Positions 42,199 to 51,061 of a stretch of 64,000 nucleotides of DNA are shown here, in pieces; within the stretch, counting starts at the first letter, position 1, and each line of letters starts with the position of its first letter. Made by a program: the position numbers and the translations under genes. The DNA is taken from contig NZ_CP021744.1 in assembly GCF_002192455.1 (NCBI RefSeq), forward strand, positions 6,357,501 through 6,421,500, read 5' to 3'. Below the pieces are notes generated by a model. The model did not search any database and was not told the origin of the DNA. It saw nothing but the letters and a program-made list of their open reading frames with translations. Origin of the DNA: Streptomyces albireticuli. GTDB lineage: Bacteria > Actinomycetota > Actinomycetes > Streptomycetales > Streptomycetaceae.

Positions 42199-43371
42199 AT
42201 GACAGACCACGGCCCGCAGCCGGTGGAGCGTCAGCTGCCCACCGAGGAGGCCCGCGACCTGATCGCGCTCGTGCGCGACCTGGTGCGGCGCGAGATCGAG
42301 CCGCGCGCCGCCGAGGAGGAGGACGCCGGCCACTTCCCCCGCGAGGTCTTCCGGCTGCTCTCCACCGCGGGGCTGCTCGCCCTTCCGTACAGCGAGGAGT
42401 TCGGCGGCGGCGAGCAGCCGTACGAGGTCTACCTCCAGGTCCTGGAGGAGCTCGCGGCGGTCCGGCTCACCGTCGGCCTGGGCGTCAGCGTGCACACCCT
42501 GGCCTGCCACGCCCTCGCCGGCTACGGCACCAAGGAACAGCAGGCCGAGCACCTCCCGGCGATGCTCGGCGGCGGCCTGCTCGGCGCCTACTGCCTCTCC
42601 GAGCCGTCCGCCGGCTCCGACGCCGCCTCGCTGCGCACCCGCGCCACCCGGGACGGCGACACCTGGACCCTCGAGGGCACCAAGGCGTGGATCACCCATG
42701 GCGGCATCGCGGACTTCTACACCGTCCTCGCCCGCACCGGCGGCGAGGGCGCCCACGGCATCACCGCCTTCCTCGTCCCCGGCGACGCGCCGGGCCTCAC
42801 GGCGGCCCCGCCGGAGCGGAAGATGGGGATGAAGGGCTCGCCCACGGCCCAGCTGCACTTCGACGGCGTGCTGGTGCCCGACGCGCGCCGCATCGGCGAG
42901 GAGGGGCAGGGCTTCGCGATCGCGCTGTCCGCCCTGGACTCCGGCCGGCTCGGGATCTCCGCCTGTGCCATCGGCATCGCCCAGGCCGCCCTGGACGAGG
43001 CGCTGGCCTTCCTCGCCGGGCGCCGGCAGTTCGGCCGCCCGCTCGCGGACTTCCAGGGGCTCCGCTTCATGGTCGCGGACATGGCGACGCAGATCGAGGC
43101 GGGCCGCTCCCTCTACCTCGCCGCCGCCCGGCTGCGCGACGCGGGCCTGCCCTTCGCCAAGCAGGCCGCCATGGCCAAGCTCTTCTGCACCGACGCCGCG
43201 ATGCGCGTGACCACCGACGCCGTCCAGCTGCTCGGCGGCTACGGCTACACCGCGGACTTCCCCGTCGAGCGCTACATGCGCGAGGCCAAGGTGCTCCAGA
43301 TCGTCGAGGGCACCAACCAGATCCAGCGGATGGTCGTCGCCCGCCACCTCGCGGGGCCCGAGTCCCGCTGA
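42199..43371 (+). CDS. Acyl-CoA dehydrogenase
   Basis: The 390-residue flavoprotein has all family signatures: YCLSEPSAGSDAASLRTRA (FAD/substrate), WITHGGIADFYTVLARTG, QFGRPLADFQGLRFMVADMATQIE, and VLQIVEGTNQIQRMVVARHL with the catalytic base E370. It removes two hydrogens from an acyl-CoA and passes electrons to ETF. ATG 42199 follows a GGAGGAG ribosome-binding site; an earlier start at 42100 is less likely. It stands alone, 358 bp from the divergent chitinase. Confidence 0.94.
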   Translation: MTDHGPQPVERQLPTEEARDLIALVRDLVRREIEPRAAEEEDAGHFPREVFRLLSTAGLLALPYSEEFGGGEQPYEVYLQVLEELAAVRLTVGLGVSVHTLACHALAGYGTKEQQAEHLPAMLGGGLLGAYCLSEPSAGSDAASLRTRATRDGDTWTLEGTKAWITHGGIADFYTVLARTGGEGAHGITAFLVPGDAPGLTAAPPERKMGMKGSPTAQLHFDGVLVPDARRIGEEGQGFAIALSALDSGRLGISACAIGIAQAALDEALAFLAGRRQFGRPLADFQGLRFMVADMATQIEAGRSLYLAAARLRDAGLPFAKQAAMAKLFCTDAAMRVTTDAVQLLGGYGYTADFPVERYMREAKVLQIVEGTNQIQRMVVARHLAGPESR

Positions 43372-43469
43372 GCGGCGGTACGCAAGGCCGGAGCGGGGCG
43401 TTCCACCCGATCGGGTGACGGGCGTCCCGCACCGGGGCGCCGGTGGCGTCCGCGCGGGACGATGCCCGT

Positions 43470-43706
43470 ATGAACGCCGGTCGGAGCACGCCCCCTCTGG
43501 TCAGGTGCCCCCACTGCCGTCAGCCGATGTGGTGGGACGTCACATATCCGTACGCCCCGCTGTGGTACTGCCCGGCCTGTGTCCACCCCCCGGAGCGGCG
43601 GCGCAGCGCGTACGCCGCGCCGCCCCGCTGCCCTGAGGGGTGCGCGAGTGCCGTGATCCAGACCGGTGACGACGGCAGCAGGCAGTTCGTCTGCCACCGC
43701 AAATGA
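43470..43706 (+). CDS. Small zinc-ribbon hypothetical protein (78 aa)
   Basis: The product contains C-P-H-C-R and C-P-A-C (RCPHCRQPMWWDVTYPYAPLWYCPACVHPP), a zinc ribbon, and a second Cys pair (RCPEGCAS...VCHRK). ATG 43470 (MNAGRSTPPL) is used; the frame upstream is open by only a few codons. No close neighbour in the same direction. Confidence 0.6.
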   Translation: MNAGRSTPPLVRCPHCRQPMWWDVTYPYAPLWYCPACVHPPERRRSAYAAPPRCPEGCASAVIQTGDDGSRQFVCHRK

Positions 43707-43767
43707 GGGGCCGCCGGGCGGACCGGGGGCCGGGCGGGCGCCCGCCCGTCAGGGGCCGGGCGCGGCG

Positions 43768-44139
43768 TCAGGCGCGGCGCCGCATCCCGGGGACGCGGAG
43801 CGGGCGGGAGCCGGGGCCGCCGATGTGCGAGAAGGGCTGGGTGCGCCAGTCGAGGCTCTCCGGCAGCGTCAGCAGCAGGGCCGTGTCGAGCTCCTGGGAG
43901 TCCAGCGACTCCGCCACCGGGGTGGCCTCCTCCGCGGCGCGGCCGGATCCGGCGCAGACCGTGAGCCCGAAGGGGTTCCACGGCGATGGGCACTGCGCGT
44001 GCTCGGGAAGCACGTCCTCGTCCGCGAGCAGCGCGATCGGGCGCGCGCAGTCCGGGCACGTCACCCGGAACATCGCGGTGATGTCATAAGGCTCGTACAG
44101 GCTGCCGTCGCCCTCATTGAGGCGTTCCAGGCTGGGCAT
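43768..44139 (-). CDS. Hypothetical protein with a Cys pair (123 aa)
   Basis: ATG 44139 has GGGGGAGAAAG upstream. The product MPSLERLNEGDGSLYEPYDITAMFRVTCPDCARPIALLADEDVLPEHAQCPSPWNPFGLTVCAGSGR... contains a C-x2-C and a later Cys, likely one zinc site, and a less ordered C-terminus. It is divergent from the Lrp gene (197 bp apart). Family not recognised; Streptomyces-type small regulator or structural protein. Confidence 0.62.
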   Translation of the reverse strand: MPSLERLNEGDGSLYEPYDITAMFRVTCPDCARPIALLADEDVLPEHAQCPSPWNPFGLTVCAGSGRAAEEATPVAESLDSQELDTALLLTLPESLDWRTQPFSHIGGPGSRPLRVPGMRRRA

Positions 44140-44335
44140 ATTCTTTCTCCCCCTCGGATGGGCCGGCCAGGCACCTCGGCCTCGGCCACAGCAAGCACTT
44201 CCCTCGTCGCGTGTCGGGTAATCGCCCGACCCGGTAGGACACGGGTGCATAGGCGTGTTGTTCATCACATGGTCCGCGCGGGCGTCCGGGCCGTCGACTG
44301 TGCCGGGCGGCCCCCGACCCAGTAGGTTGATCCGC

Positions 44336-44779
44336 GTGGAGGAGCTGGACAGAGAAATCGTGGAACTGCTCGTCAAGGACGGGCGGATGAGTTACACCGA
44401 CCTGGGGAAGGCCACGGGCCTGTCCACCTCGGCGGTGCACCAGCGCGTGCGCCGGCTCGAACAGCGCGGTGTCATCCGCGGCTACGCGGCCGTGGTCGAC
44501 CCCGAGGCCGTCGGGCTGCCCCTGACCGCGTTCATCTCGGTGAAGCCCTTCGACCCCAGCGCCCCCGACGACATCGCGGACCGGCTCGCCGAGATCCCCG
44601 AGATCGAGGCCTGCCACAGCGTCGCGGGCGACGAGAACTACATCCTCAAGGTCCGGGTGGCCACGCCGCTGGAGCTGGAGCACCTGCTGGCGCACATCCG
44701 GTCGCTGGCCGGGGTGTCGACGCGCACGACGATCGTCCTGTCCACGCCGTACGAGGCGCGCCCGCCGCGGGTGGGGTGA
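44336..44779 (+). CDS. Lrp/AsnC-family transcriptional regulator
   Basis: The 147-residue protein has an AsnC winged helix (ELDREIVELLVKDGRMSYTDLGKATGLSTSAVHQRVRRLEQRGVIRGYAAVVDPEAVG) and a RAM effector domain (PLTAFISVKPFDPSAPDDIADRLAEIPEIEACHSVAGDENYILKVRVATPLELEHLLAHIRSLAGVSTRTTIVLST). GTG 44336 has only a weak ribosome-binding site, and the gene may be leaderless. It is followed 91 bp later by the amidohydrolase gene in the same direction. Confidence 0.92.
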   Translation: MEELDREIVELLVKDGRMSYTDLGKATGLSTSAVHQRVRRLEQRGVIRGYAAVVDPEAVGLPLTAFISVKPFDPSAPDDIADRLAEIPEIEACHSVAGDENYILKVRVATPLELEHLLAHIRSLAGVSTRTTIVLSTPYEARPPRVG

Positions 44780-44870
44780 CGCGGCCCGGCCGCCACGGGA
44801 TCCCGGGCCGGGCCCGGTTCCCGCCCGCCCCGGTGACGGGCAACGGCCGCCCGGGGGTCAGACTGAACCT

Positions 44871-46532
44871 ATGAGTGAGCGCCCTGACATGCCCCGCGAC
44901 GAAGCCCGAACCGTCCTGCTGCGCAACGGCACCGTCCACAGCCCCGCCGACCCCTTCGCCACCGCGATGGTCGTCGAGCGCGGCGGCGTGGCCTGGGTCG
45001 GCTCCGAGGGGGCGGCGGACTCCTTCGCCGACGGCGTGGACGAGGTCGTCGACCTCGACGGCGCGCTCGTCACCCCGGCGTTCACCGACGCACATGTGCA
45101 CACCACCGCCACCGGCCTCGCCCTCACCGGCCTGGACCTCACCGGCGTCCCGACCCTCGCCGACGCCCTGGCGCGGGTGCGGGCCCACGCGGCCGCCCGG
45201 CCCGCCGACCGGGTGCTGCTCGGCCACGGCTGGGACGCCAGCGCCTGGCCCGAGCGCCGGCCCCCGTCCCGCCGCGAGCTCGACGAGGCCACCGGCGGCC
45301 GCCCGCTCTACCTCACGCGCGCCGACGTCCACTCCGCCGTCGTCACCACCGCCCTGATCGACCTGGTCCCCGCGGTCTCCGGGCTGCCCGGGCACGTCCT
45401 GGACGCCCCGCTGACCGGCGACGCCCACCACGCCGTGCGCGCCGCCGCGTACGCCGGGCTCACCCCCGGCCAGCGCGCCGAGGCGCAGACCGCGGCCCTC
45501 GACCGCGCCGCCTCGCTCGGCATCGGCTCCCTCCACGAGTGCGCCGGCCCGCAGATCTCCGGCACCGACGACTTCACCGCGCTGCTGGCCCTGGCGGCCG
45601 GCCGGCCCGGCCCCCGCGTCGTCGGCTACTGGGCCGAGGCCGTCGCGTCCGCGAACGACGCGGAGCGGATCCGCGGGCTCGGCGCGATCGGCGCGGCCGG
45701 CGACCTCTTCGTCGACGGCTCCCTCGGCTCGCACACGGCCTGCCTCCACGAGCCCTACGCCGACGGCCCGCACGCCGGCCACACCGGCACCGCCCACCTC
45801 GACGCCGCGGCCGTCGCCGCACATGTCACCGCCTGCACCGAGGCGGGCCTCCAGGCCGGCTTCCACGCCATCGGGGACGCCGCGCTCACCGCCGTCGTCG
45901 AGGGCGTACGGGCCGCCGCGGACCGGCTCGGGCTCGCCCGCGTCCGCGCCGCCCGGCACCGCGTCGAGCACGCCGAGATGCTCACCCCCGAGCACATCGC
46001 CGCCTTCGCCGAGCTCGCCCTCACCGCCTCCGTCCAGCCCGCCTTCGACGCCGCCTGGGGCGGCGACGACGCCCTCTACGCCCAGCGCCTGGGCGTCGAC
46101 CGGGCCCGCACCCTCAATCCGTACGCGGCCCTGCTGCGGGCCGGCGTGCCGCTCGCCCTCGGCTCGGACAGCCCGGTCACCCCGCTCGACCCGTGGGGCA
46201 CCGTCCGCGCCGCCGCCTTCCACCGCACCCCCGAGCACCGGATCTCGGTGCGGGCCGCCTTCACCGCCCACACCCGCGGCGGCTGGCGGGCCGTCGGCAG
46301 GGACGACGCGGGCGTCCTGGTGCCCGGCGCCCCCGCCGACTACGCGGTCTGGGAGTCCGGCGACCTCGTCGTGCAGGTGCCGGACCACCGTGTCGCCAGC
46401 TGGTCCACGGACCCGCGCTCCGGCACGCCCGGCCTGCCCGACCTCACGCCCGGCACCCCGCTCCCGGTGTGCCTGAGCACCGTCGTGGGCGGCCGCACGG
46501 TGTACTCGGCGCACGGGCGTCCGAACGAGTGA
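44871..46532 (+). CDS. Amidohydrolase family protein (NfdA/AmidoHydro_3-type)
   Basis: The 553-residue metal hydrolase begins with the amidohydrolase composite domain (LRNGTVHSPADPFATAMVVERGGVAWVG), then PAFTDAHVHTTATG with the metal-binding H-x-H, LHECAG, the carboxylated region DGSLGSHTACL, FHAIGDAAL, RHRVEHAEML and GSDSPVTPLDPWGTVRAA with the final Asp. This is the YtcJ/NfdA group, which hydrolyses N-substituted formamides and related amides. Its upstream neighbour is an Lrp regulator, whose ligand may be an amino-acid derivative. Confidence 0.9.
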   Translation: MSERPDMPRDEARTVLLRNGTVHSPADPFATAMVVERGGVAWVGSEGAADSFADGVDEVVDLDGALVTPAFTDAHVHTTATGLALTGLDLTGVPTLADALARVRAHAAARPADRVLLGHGWDASAWPERRPPSRRELDEATGGRPLYLTRADVHSAVVTTALIDLVPAVSGLPGHVLDAPLTGDAHHAVRAAAYAGLTPGQRAEAQTAALDRAASLGIGSLHECAGPQISGTDDFTALLALAAGRPGPRVVGYWAEAVASANDAERIRGLGAIGAAGDLFVDGSLGSHTACLHEPYADGPHAGHTGTAHLDAAAVAAHVTACTEAGLQAGFHAIGDAALTAVVEGVRAAADRLGLARVRAARHRVEHAEMLTPEHIAAFAELALTASVQPAFDAAWGGDDALYAQRLGVDRARTLNPYAALLRAGVPLALGSDSPVTPLDPWGTVRAAAFHRTPEHRISVRAAFTAHTRGGWRAVGRDDAGVLVPGAPADYAVWESGDLVVQVPDHRVASWSTDPRSGTPGLPDLTPGTPLPVCLSTVVGGRTVYSAHGRPNE

Positions 46533-47033
46533 GACGGCGTGTGCCGCGTACCGCCGAACGACGTGCCGTCGGCCTGTCGCCGCGCGTGATCACTCGCCGT
46601 ACTGACCTGCTGATTTAGGGCATATGCCCAGGTCGTGGCAGTGTTGACAGGGTGCGGTCGACGGCGGGTAGGTTCGGCGTCGTCCACCACAGGACGTCCG
46701 GCCGGGGAACCTCCACACAGTCGTCGAACGCCGCTGGGCCATGGGGCGGTGCGCCGGAGAGGCGCGCAGCCACTGGCAGCCAGGTCCAGCGCACGGGGGC
46801 GAGGGAAGGTTCCGCCAGGCCGGCAGGTGCGACCCGGGTGGGGCCCGGACGTTCAGTAGACAACGGCTCTAGGTCGACCCGCAGCCAGCGGGTCCCAGGT
46901 CGGCCCGAAGGACGCCGGGCCCCCATTCGCCGCCTCGCGCGCGGGGGCGCCGTTACCCGAGCCCAGCCTCCGGGGGGTCCCCGGAGCGTTGTACGGTCGG
47001 CTCATCACCGCTCAGCTTCAGGAAGGCGCGACC
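46533..47033. other. Long leader of lnt with promoter and possible RNA structure; no gene
   Basis: TTGACA (46644-46649), 19 bp, then TAGGTT (46669-46674) resembles a housekeeping promoter. The predicted transcript has a ~350-base leader before lnt. Within it GGAACCT near 46,708 can pair with AGGTTCC near 46,809, and a 7-bp hairpin GACCCGC-AGCCA-GCGGGTC lies at 46876-46894. Open frames through it have no good start or codon use. It could be a regulatory leader or a separate small RNA; I do not match it to a known class. Confidence 0.5.
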
Positions 47034-48788
47034 GTGCCCCCGGGTCCCGAAACCACCGCCGACGACACGTCCGCGCCCGTCGGCGAGGCCGCGCCCGACG
47101 CCCCGCGGCCACCGCGCCCCTCCCGTACCGCCCGGCTCGGCCGGCTCGTACGCCGGGAGGCGCCCCGCACCGGGCTCGCGGTGCTCGCGGGCCTCGCGCT
47201 CGCGCTGTCCTTCCCGCCGTACGACCTGTGGCCGCTGTCGTTCGCCGCCGTCGCGGCCCTGGCCCTGCTCACGCGCGGGCGCACCCTCCGGCAGGGGGCC
47301 TGGACGGGCTTCGCGCTCGGGCTGCCGTTCTTCTTCGTCCTGCTGCGCTGGCTGCGGGTGGTCGGCTACGACGCCGTGGTCGGTCTCTCCGCGATCGAGG
47401 CGCTGTTCCTCGCCGTGCTCGGCGCGGGCCTGGCACTCGTCTCCCGGCTGCCCGCGTGGCCGCTGTGGGGCGCGTGCCTGTGGGTGGCCGAGGAGCTGGC
47501 CCGGGACCGGCTGCCGTTCGGCGGCTTCCCCTGGGGCCGGCTGGCCTTCGCCAACACCGCCTCGCCCTTCACCCCGCTCGCCGCCCTCGGCGGCGCCCCG
47601 CTGGTCACCTTCGCCGTCGCCCTCGCGGGCGGGCTGCTGGCCTTCGCGGTGGCCGCGCTGACGAAGGCGCGCGCCGCCGGGGCCTCCGGGACCCCCGACG
47701 CCCCCGACGCCCCCGACGTCCCCGATGCCTCCGGCGAACCCGGGTCCTCCGGCGCCGCCGGCCGCGGCCCCGGCGTCGTCCGGGCGGCGCTGCCCGGCGT
47801 GGAGGCCCTCGCGCTGGCCGCCGCCGTGGTGCTCGCCGGCTACGCCGTGCCCGTCCCCACCGCGGCGGACGACACGGTCGACGTCGCGCTGGTCCAGGGC
47901 AACGTCCAGAACCCGGGGATGGACTTCCTGGGCCGCCCGATGATGATCCTCGACAACCACGTCGACGCCACCCTCGCGCTGGCCAAGGACATCAAGGAGG
48001 GCCGCGCCCGCAAGCCCGACCTGGTGATCTGGCCGGAGAACTCCTCCGACCTGGACCCCTTCCGGTACGGGCAGGCGTACGCCCGCATCGAGGAGGCCGT
48101 CAAGGCGGTCGGCGTGCCGGTCCTGGTCGGCGCCCTCGTCGACCACCCCGGCAAGAGCGGCTACGTCGACAACAACGGCATCGTCTGGGACCCGCGGACG
48201 GGACCCGGCGCCTCGTACACCAAGCAGCACCCGGTGCCCTTCGGCGAGTACGTGCCCTTCCGGGACCAGCTCAGCAAGGTCGTCACCCGCCTCCAGCGCG
48301 TCCAGCGCGACTTCTACCCCGGCGACCACACCGGGGTGCTCCAGGTCGGCCCGGCCCGGCTCGGCGACGTGATCTGCTTCGAGGTGGCCTACGACGAGAT
48401 CGTCCGCGACACCGTGAAGGCCGGCGCGCGCGCCCTGGTCGTCCAGACGAACAACGCCACGTACGGCCGCACCGGCCAGCCCGAGCAGCAGCTCGCGATG
48501 TCCCGGCTGCGGGCCGTCGAGCACGGCCGGTCGGTCGTCACGGTGGCCACCAGCGGCATCAGCGCGGTGGTCGCGCCCGACGGCGAGGTGCTCCGGCGGA
48601 GCGAGGAATTCACCCGGGACGTCATCGAGGCGCGCGTCCCGCTGCGGGACGGGACCACCGTCGCCGACCGCGTGGGTGCGGGACCCGAATGGGCGCTCGC
48701 TATGGTGGGCCTTCTGTCCTGCGCGGCCGCGTCTCTGACCGGCCGTCGGGCACGTAGGGACGAGCCGAAGAAGAAGGGGCAGCAGTGA
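47034..48788 (+). CDS. lnt: Apolipoprotein N-acyltransferase
   Basis: The 584-residue membrane enzyme has six or more N-terminal helices and a nitrilase-type periplasmic domain with the triad E (VIWPENSSDL), K (YTKQHPVPFGEYVPF) and C (GDVICFEVAYDEI). It adds the third acyl chain to lipoproteins. GTG 47034 follows GGAAGG; an upstream TTG at 46989 would add 15 residues. A Pro/Asp-rich segment (GASGTPDAPDAPDVPDASGEPGSSG) interrupts two membrane helices. Its stop overlaps ppm1 (GTGA), as in mycobacteria where Lnt and Ppm1 are fused in one chain in M. tuberculosis. Confidence 0.92.
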   Translation: MPPGPETTADDTSAPVGEAAPDAPRPPRPSRTARLGRLVRREAPRTGLAVLAGLALALSFPPYDLWPLSFAAVAALALLTRGRTLRQGAWTGFALGLPFFFVLLRWLRVVGYDAVVGLSAIEALFLAVLGAGLALVSRLPAWPLWGACLWVAEELARDRLPFGGFPWGRLAFANTASPFTPLAALGGAPLVTFAVALAGGLLAFAVAALTKARAAGASGTPDAPDAPDVPDASGEPGSSGAAGRGPGVVRAALPGVEALALAAAVVLAGYAVPVPTAADDTVDVALVQGNVQNPGMDFLGRPMMILDNHVDATLALAKDIKEGRARKPDLVIWPENSSDLDPFRYGQAYARIEEAVKAVGVPVLVGALVDHPGKSGYVDNNGIVWDPRTGPGASYTKQHPVPFGEYVPFRDQLSKVVTRLQRVQRDFYPGDHTGVLQVGPARLGDVICFEVAYDEIVRDTVKAGARALVVQTNNATYGRTGQPEQQLAMSRLRAVEHGRSVVTVATSGISAVVAPDGEVLRRSEEFTRDVIEARVPLRDGTTVADRVGAGPEWALAMVGLLSCAAASLTGRRARRDEPKKKGQQ

Positions 48789-49546
48789 ACGACGGTGGTC
48801 AGCGGAGATACGGTCCGCTCGGCAGGACCTTGGTGATCATTCCGACCTACAACGAGGCGGAGAACATCAAGTCCATCGTCGCCCGGGTGCGGTCGGCGGT
48901 ACCGGAGGCGCACGTCCTCGTCGCGGACGACAACAGCCCCGACGGTACCGGCAAGCTGGCCGACGAGCTGGCGGGCGACGACGACCACGTGAAGGTGCTG
49001 CACCGTAAGGGCAAGGAGGGGCTCGGCGCCGCCTATCTGGCGGGCTTCCGCTGGGGCCTCGACAACGACTACGGCGTCCTCGTGGAGATGGACGCCGACG
49101 GTTCCCACCAGCCCGAGGAGCTGCCGCGGCTGCTCACCGCCCTCAAGGGCGCGGACCTGGTGCTGGGCTCCCGCTGGGTGCCCGGCGGCCGGGTGGTGAA
49201 CTGGCCGAAGTCCCGCGAGATCCTCTCCCGGGGCGGCTCGACCTACTCCCGGCTGCTCCTGGACGTGCCGATCCGTGATGTCACCGGCGGTTTCCGGGCG
49301 TTCCGCCGGGAGACCCTGGAGGGCCTGGGCATGGAGGAGGTCGCCTCGCAGGGCTACTGCTTCCAGGTCGACCTCGCCTGGCGCGCGGTCAAGGCCGGCT
49401 TCCACGTGGTGGAGGTGCCCATCACCTTCGTCGAGCGGGAGCTGGGCGACAGCAAGATGAGCCGGGACATCGTCGCGGAGGCGCTGTGGCGGGTCACGTC
49501 CTGGGGCGTCGGCTCGCGGGTCGGCAAGGTCCTCGGCAACAAGTAG
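48785..49546 (+). CDS. ppm1: Polyprenol-phosphate mannosyltransferase (Ppm1)
   Basis: The 253-residue GT2 enzyme has the signatures IIPTYNEAENIKSIVARV, VLVADDNSPDGTGKLADEL, LVEMDADGSHQPEELPRLL and VTGGFRAFRRETLEGL, characteristic of dolichol/polyprenol-phosphate mannose synthases. It makes polyprenol-P-mannose for protein O-mannosylation and envelope lipoglycans. No C-terminal membrane helices are seen, so the upstream Lnt may anchor it. GTG 48785 overlaps the lnt stop. Confidence 0.94.
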   Translation: MNDGGQRRYGPLGRTLVIIPTYNEAENIKSIVARVRSAVPEAHVLVADDNSPDGTGKLADELAGDDDHVKVLHRKGKEGLGAAYLAGFRWGLDNDYGVLVEMDADGSHQPEELPRLLTALKGADLVLGSRWVPGGRVVNWPKSREILSRGGSTYSRLLLDVPIRDVTGGFRAFRRETLEGLGMEEVASQGYCFQVDLAWRAVKAGFHVVEVPITFVERELGDSKMSRDIVAEALWRVTSWGVGSRVGKVLGNK

Positions 49547-49616
49547 CCACCAGGGGCCGTAAGCGGCCCATAAGTGCCGGACCCGGGTCGCGCCGTGGTC
49601 CAGGCACACTTGAGGC

Positions 49617-50192
49617 ATGACGTTCGGAGTACCCCAGCAGCCCTCGCCCCAGCCCACGGACGGCCGGCCGCCCCGGCGCGGCGGACGGGCCCGCAAGCTC
49701 GTCCCGCTGGGCGTGGCGGTCTGGGCCGTGCTGGAGATCTGGCTGCTGACCCTGGTCGCCGACGCGGCGGGCGGACTGACCGTCCTCGCCCTGCTGGTCG
49801 GCGGCGTGGTCGCCGGGTCCTATGTGATCAAGCGGGCCGGCCGGCGCGCCTGGAAGCGGCTGACCGTCTCGCTCCAGCCCGGCGGCGCCGTGACCGAGTC
49901 CGCGCCGGGGAGCGGGGGCAACGGCCTGACGATGCTCGGCGGTCTGCTGATCATCCTGCCGGGCCTGCTCTCCGACGCCGCCGGTCTGCTCTGCCTCTTC
50001 CCGCCGACCCGCGCGCTGCTGCGCAAGGGCCTGGAGCGGCGCCTGGGCCGTCCGGCCGCTCCCGGCACCCTCGGGGACGCCTTCCAGCAGGCGCGGATGA
50101 GCCGGCCGGACGGCAAGGTCGTCCCGGGCGAGGTCATCCGGGACGACCAGCCGCCGGCGCCGCGTCAGGACGGGCCCCAGCTGCCCCGCTGA
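49617..50192 (+). CDS. fxsA: FxsA-family membrane protein
   Basis: The 191-residue protein has two or three membrane helices (LVPLGVAVWAVLEIWLLTLVADAAGGLTVLALLVGGVVAG; LTMLGGLLIILPGLLSDAAGLLCLFPPTRALL), the FxsA signature with GLLIILPGLLSDAAGLLLLxPP. FxsA was named as a suppressor of F-plasmid exclusion of phage T7 in E. coli; its normal role is unknown. The order lnt-ppm1-fxsA-rbpA is conserved in actinobacteria. Confidence 0.92.
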   Translation: MTFGVPQQPSPQPTDGRPPRRGGRARKLVPLGVAVWAVLEIWLLTLVADAAGGLTVLALLVGGVVAGSYVIKRAGRRAWKRLTVSLQPGGAVTESAPGSGGNGLTMLGGLLIILPGLLSDAAGLLCLFPPTRALLRKGLERRLGRPAAPGTLGDAFQQARMSRPDGKVVPGEVIRDDQPPAPRQDGPQLPR

Positions 50193-50357
50193 GGCCGTCC
50201 GGGCGGGTCGGGGAGGTTCGGGGCCCGGCGGGGGCCCGCGGGGCGCGGAAGGGGCATACAGGGCATGCGGCGCCGGTGGGGCTCCTTCCCGCCGCGAAGC
50301 CTTCCGTCCGGATCCGGCCGAGCGGGCGCACCCGTGGCCGCACGAGATCCCGAAGCA

Positions 50358-50416
50358 AGCACAAAGGGCCCGGGGCCACTGCTCAGCGCAGCGGCCCCGG
50401 GCCCTTGATCGTGCTT
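50358..50416. terminator. Strong bidirectional terminator between fxsA and rbpA
   Basis: A perfect 14-bp stem AAGGGCCCGGGGCC / GGCCCCGGGCCCTT (50364-50377, 50393-50406) whose flanks AGCAC and GTGCT also pair. It serves the convergent fxsA and rbpA transcripts. Confidence 0.88.
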
Positions 50417-50429
50417 CTCAGTGCCGCTC

Positions 50430-50804
50430 TCAGGCGGACTTGCGGTTGTCCCGCGGATGCACAGCGATGTTCATGGCACCGGAGCGCAGGACGGCCAGCC
50501 GCTCGGCCAGCACCTCCTCCAGCTCCTCGCGGGTACGCCGCTCCATGAGCATGTCCCAGTGCGTACGCGCGGGCTTGCCCTTCTTCTCCTCAGGACCATC
50601 GCCGTCCACCAGGAGTGCGACGGCGCCGCACGCCTTGCACTCCCACTCCGGCGGAATCTCCGCCTCTACCGAGAACGGCATCTCAAATCGATGCCCGTTC
50701 GGGCATGCGTACTCCACCGCCTGGCGCGGGGCCAGATCGATGCCGCGGTCGGTCTCGTAGCTGGTAACCACAAGTCGCGTGCCGCGGAGAGCTCGCTCAC
50801 TCAT
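50430..50804 (-). CDS. rbpA: RNA polymerase-binding protein RbpA
   Basis: The 124-residue protein is RbpA: MSERALRGTRLVVTSYETDRGIDLAPRQAVEYACPNGHRFEMPFSVEAEIPPEWECKACGAVALLVDG...KPARTHWDMLMERRTREELEEVLAERLAVLR. It has the zinc-binding Cys/His set in the core and the C-terminal sigma-interaction helix. It stabilises the RNA polymerase holoenzyme with group I/II sigma factors and supports open-complex formation. ATG 50804 has GGGAGG upstream. The S. coelicolor counterpart is SCO1421, a SigR-regulon member; a SigR promoter is visible at 50867-50892. Confidence 0.97.
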   Translation of the reverse strand: MSERALRGTRLVVTSYETDRGIDLAPRQAVEYACPNGHRFEMPFSVEAEIPPEWECKACGAVALLVDGDGPEEKKGKPARTHWDMLMERRTREELEEVLAERLAVLRSGAMNIAVHPRDNRKSA

Positions 50805-50866
50805 GAATCGTGCCTCCCGGGCTTGGTCGCCCACAGGACAGGTGTCGCTGTCGTCGTCATCCGGTC

Positions 50867-50892
50867 AACGTCCGGTCGGCGGTGAAGATTCC
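50867..50892 (-). promoter_or_regulatory. SigR-type promoter of rbpA
   Basis: On the minus strand GGGAAT (GGAAT at 50892-50888), 18 bp, then CGTTG (GTT at 50869-50867). This is a full match to the SigR consensus GGAAT-N18-GTT. It lies 60-90 bp upstream of the rbpA start, and links rbpA to thiol-oxidative stress. Confidence 0.88.
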
Positions 50893-51061
50893 CGTTTCAG
50901 GGACATGCGTCGCCCGTCGTGCCGCCCCTTGTTGTACCCACCAGCGCCCGTTTTGTCACATCTGGCAACGGATGTCACCCTGCGTTTCTGTCCGTTTAGC
51001 GCGCAGTAACGGTCCATCCGGTGGGTCGAAGGCGTACACTACCGGCCCGCCACCCGGGTGC

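Noticed and set aside
46644..46900. Known riboswitch or 6S/RNase P RNA before lnt
   Set aside because: Isolated matches to short conserved words were seen but no full consensus core; kept only as an unassigned leader.
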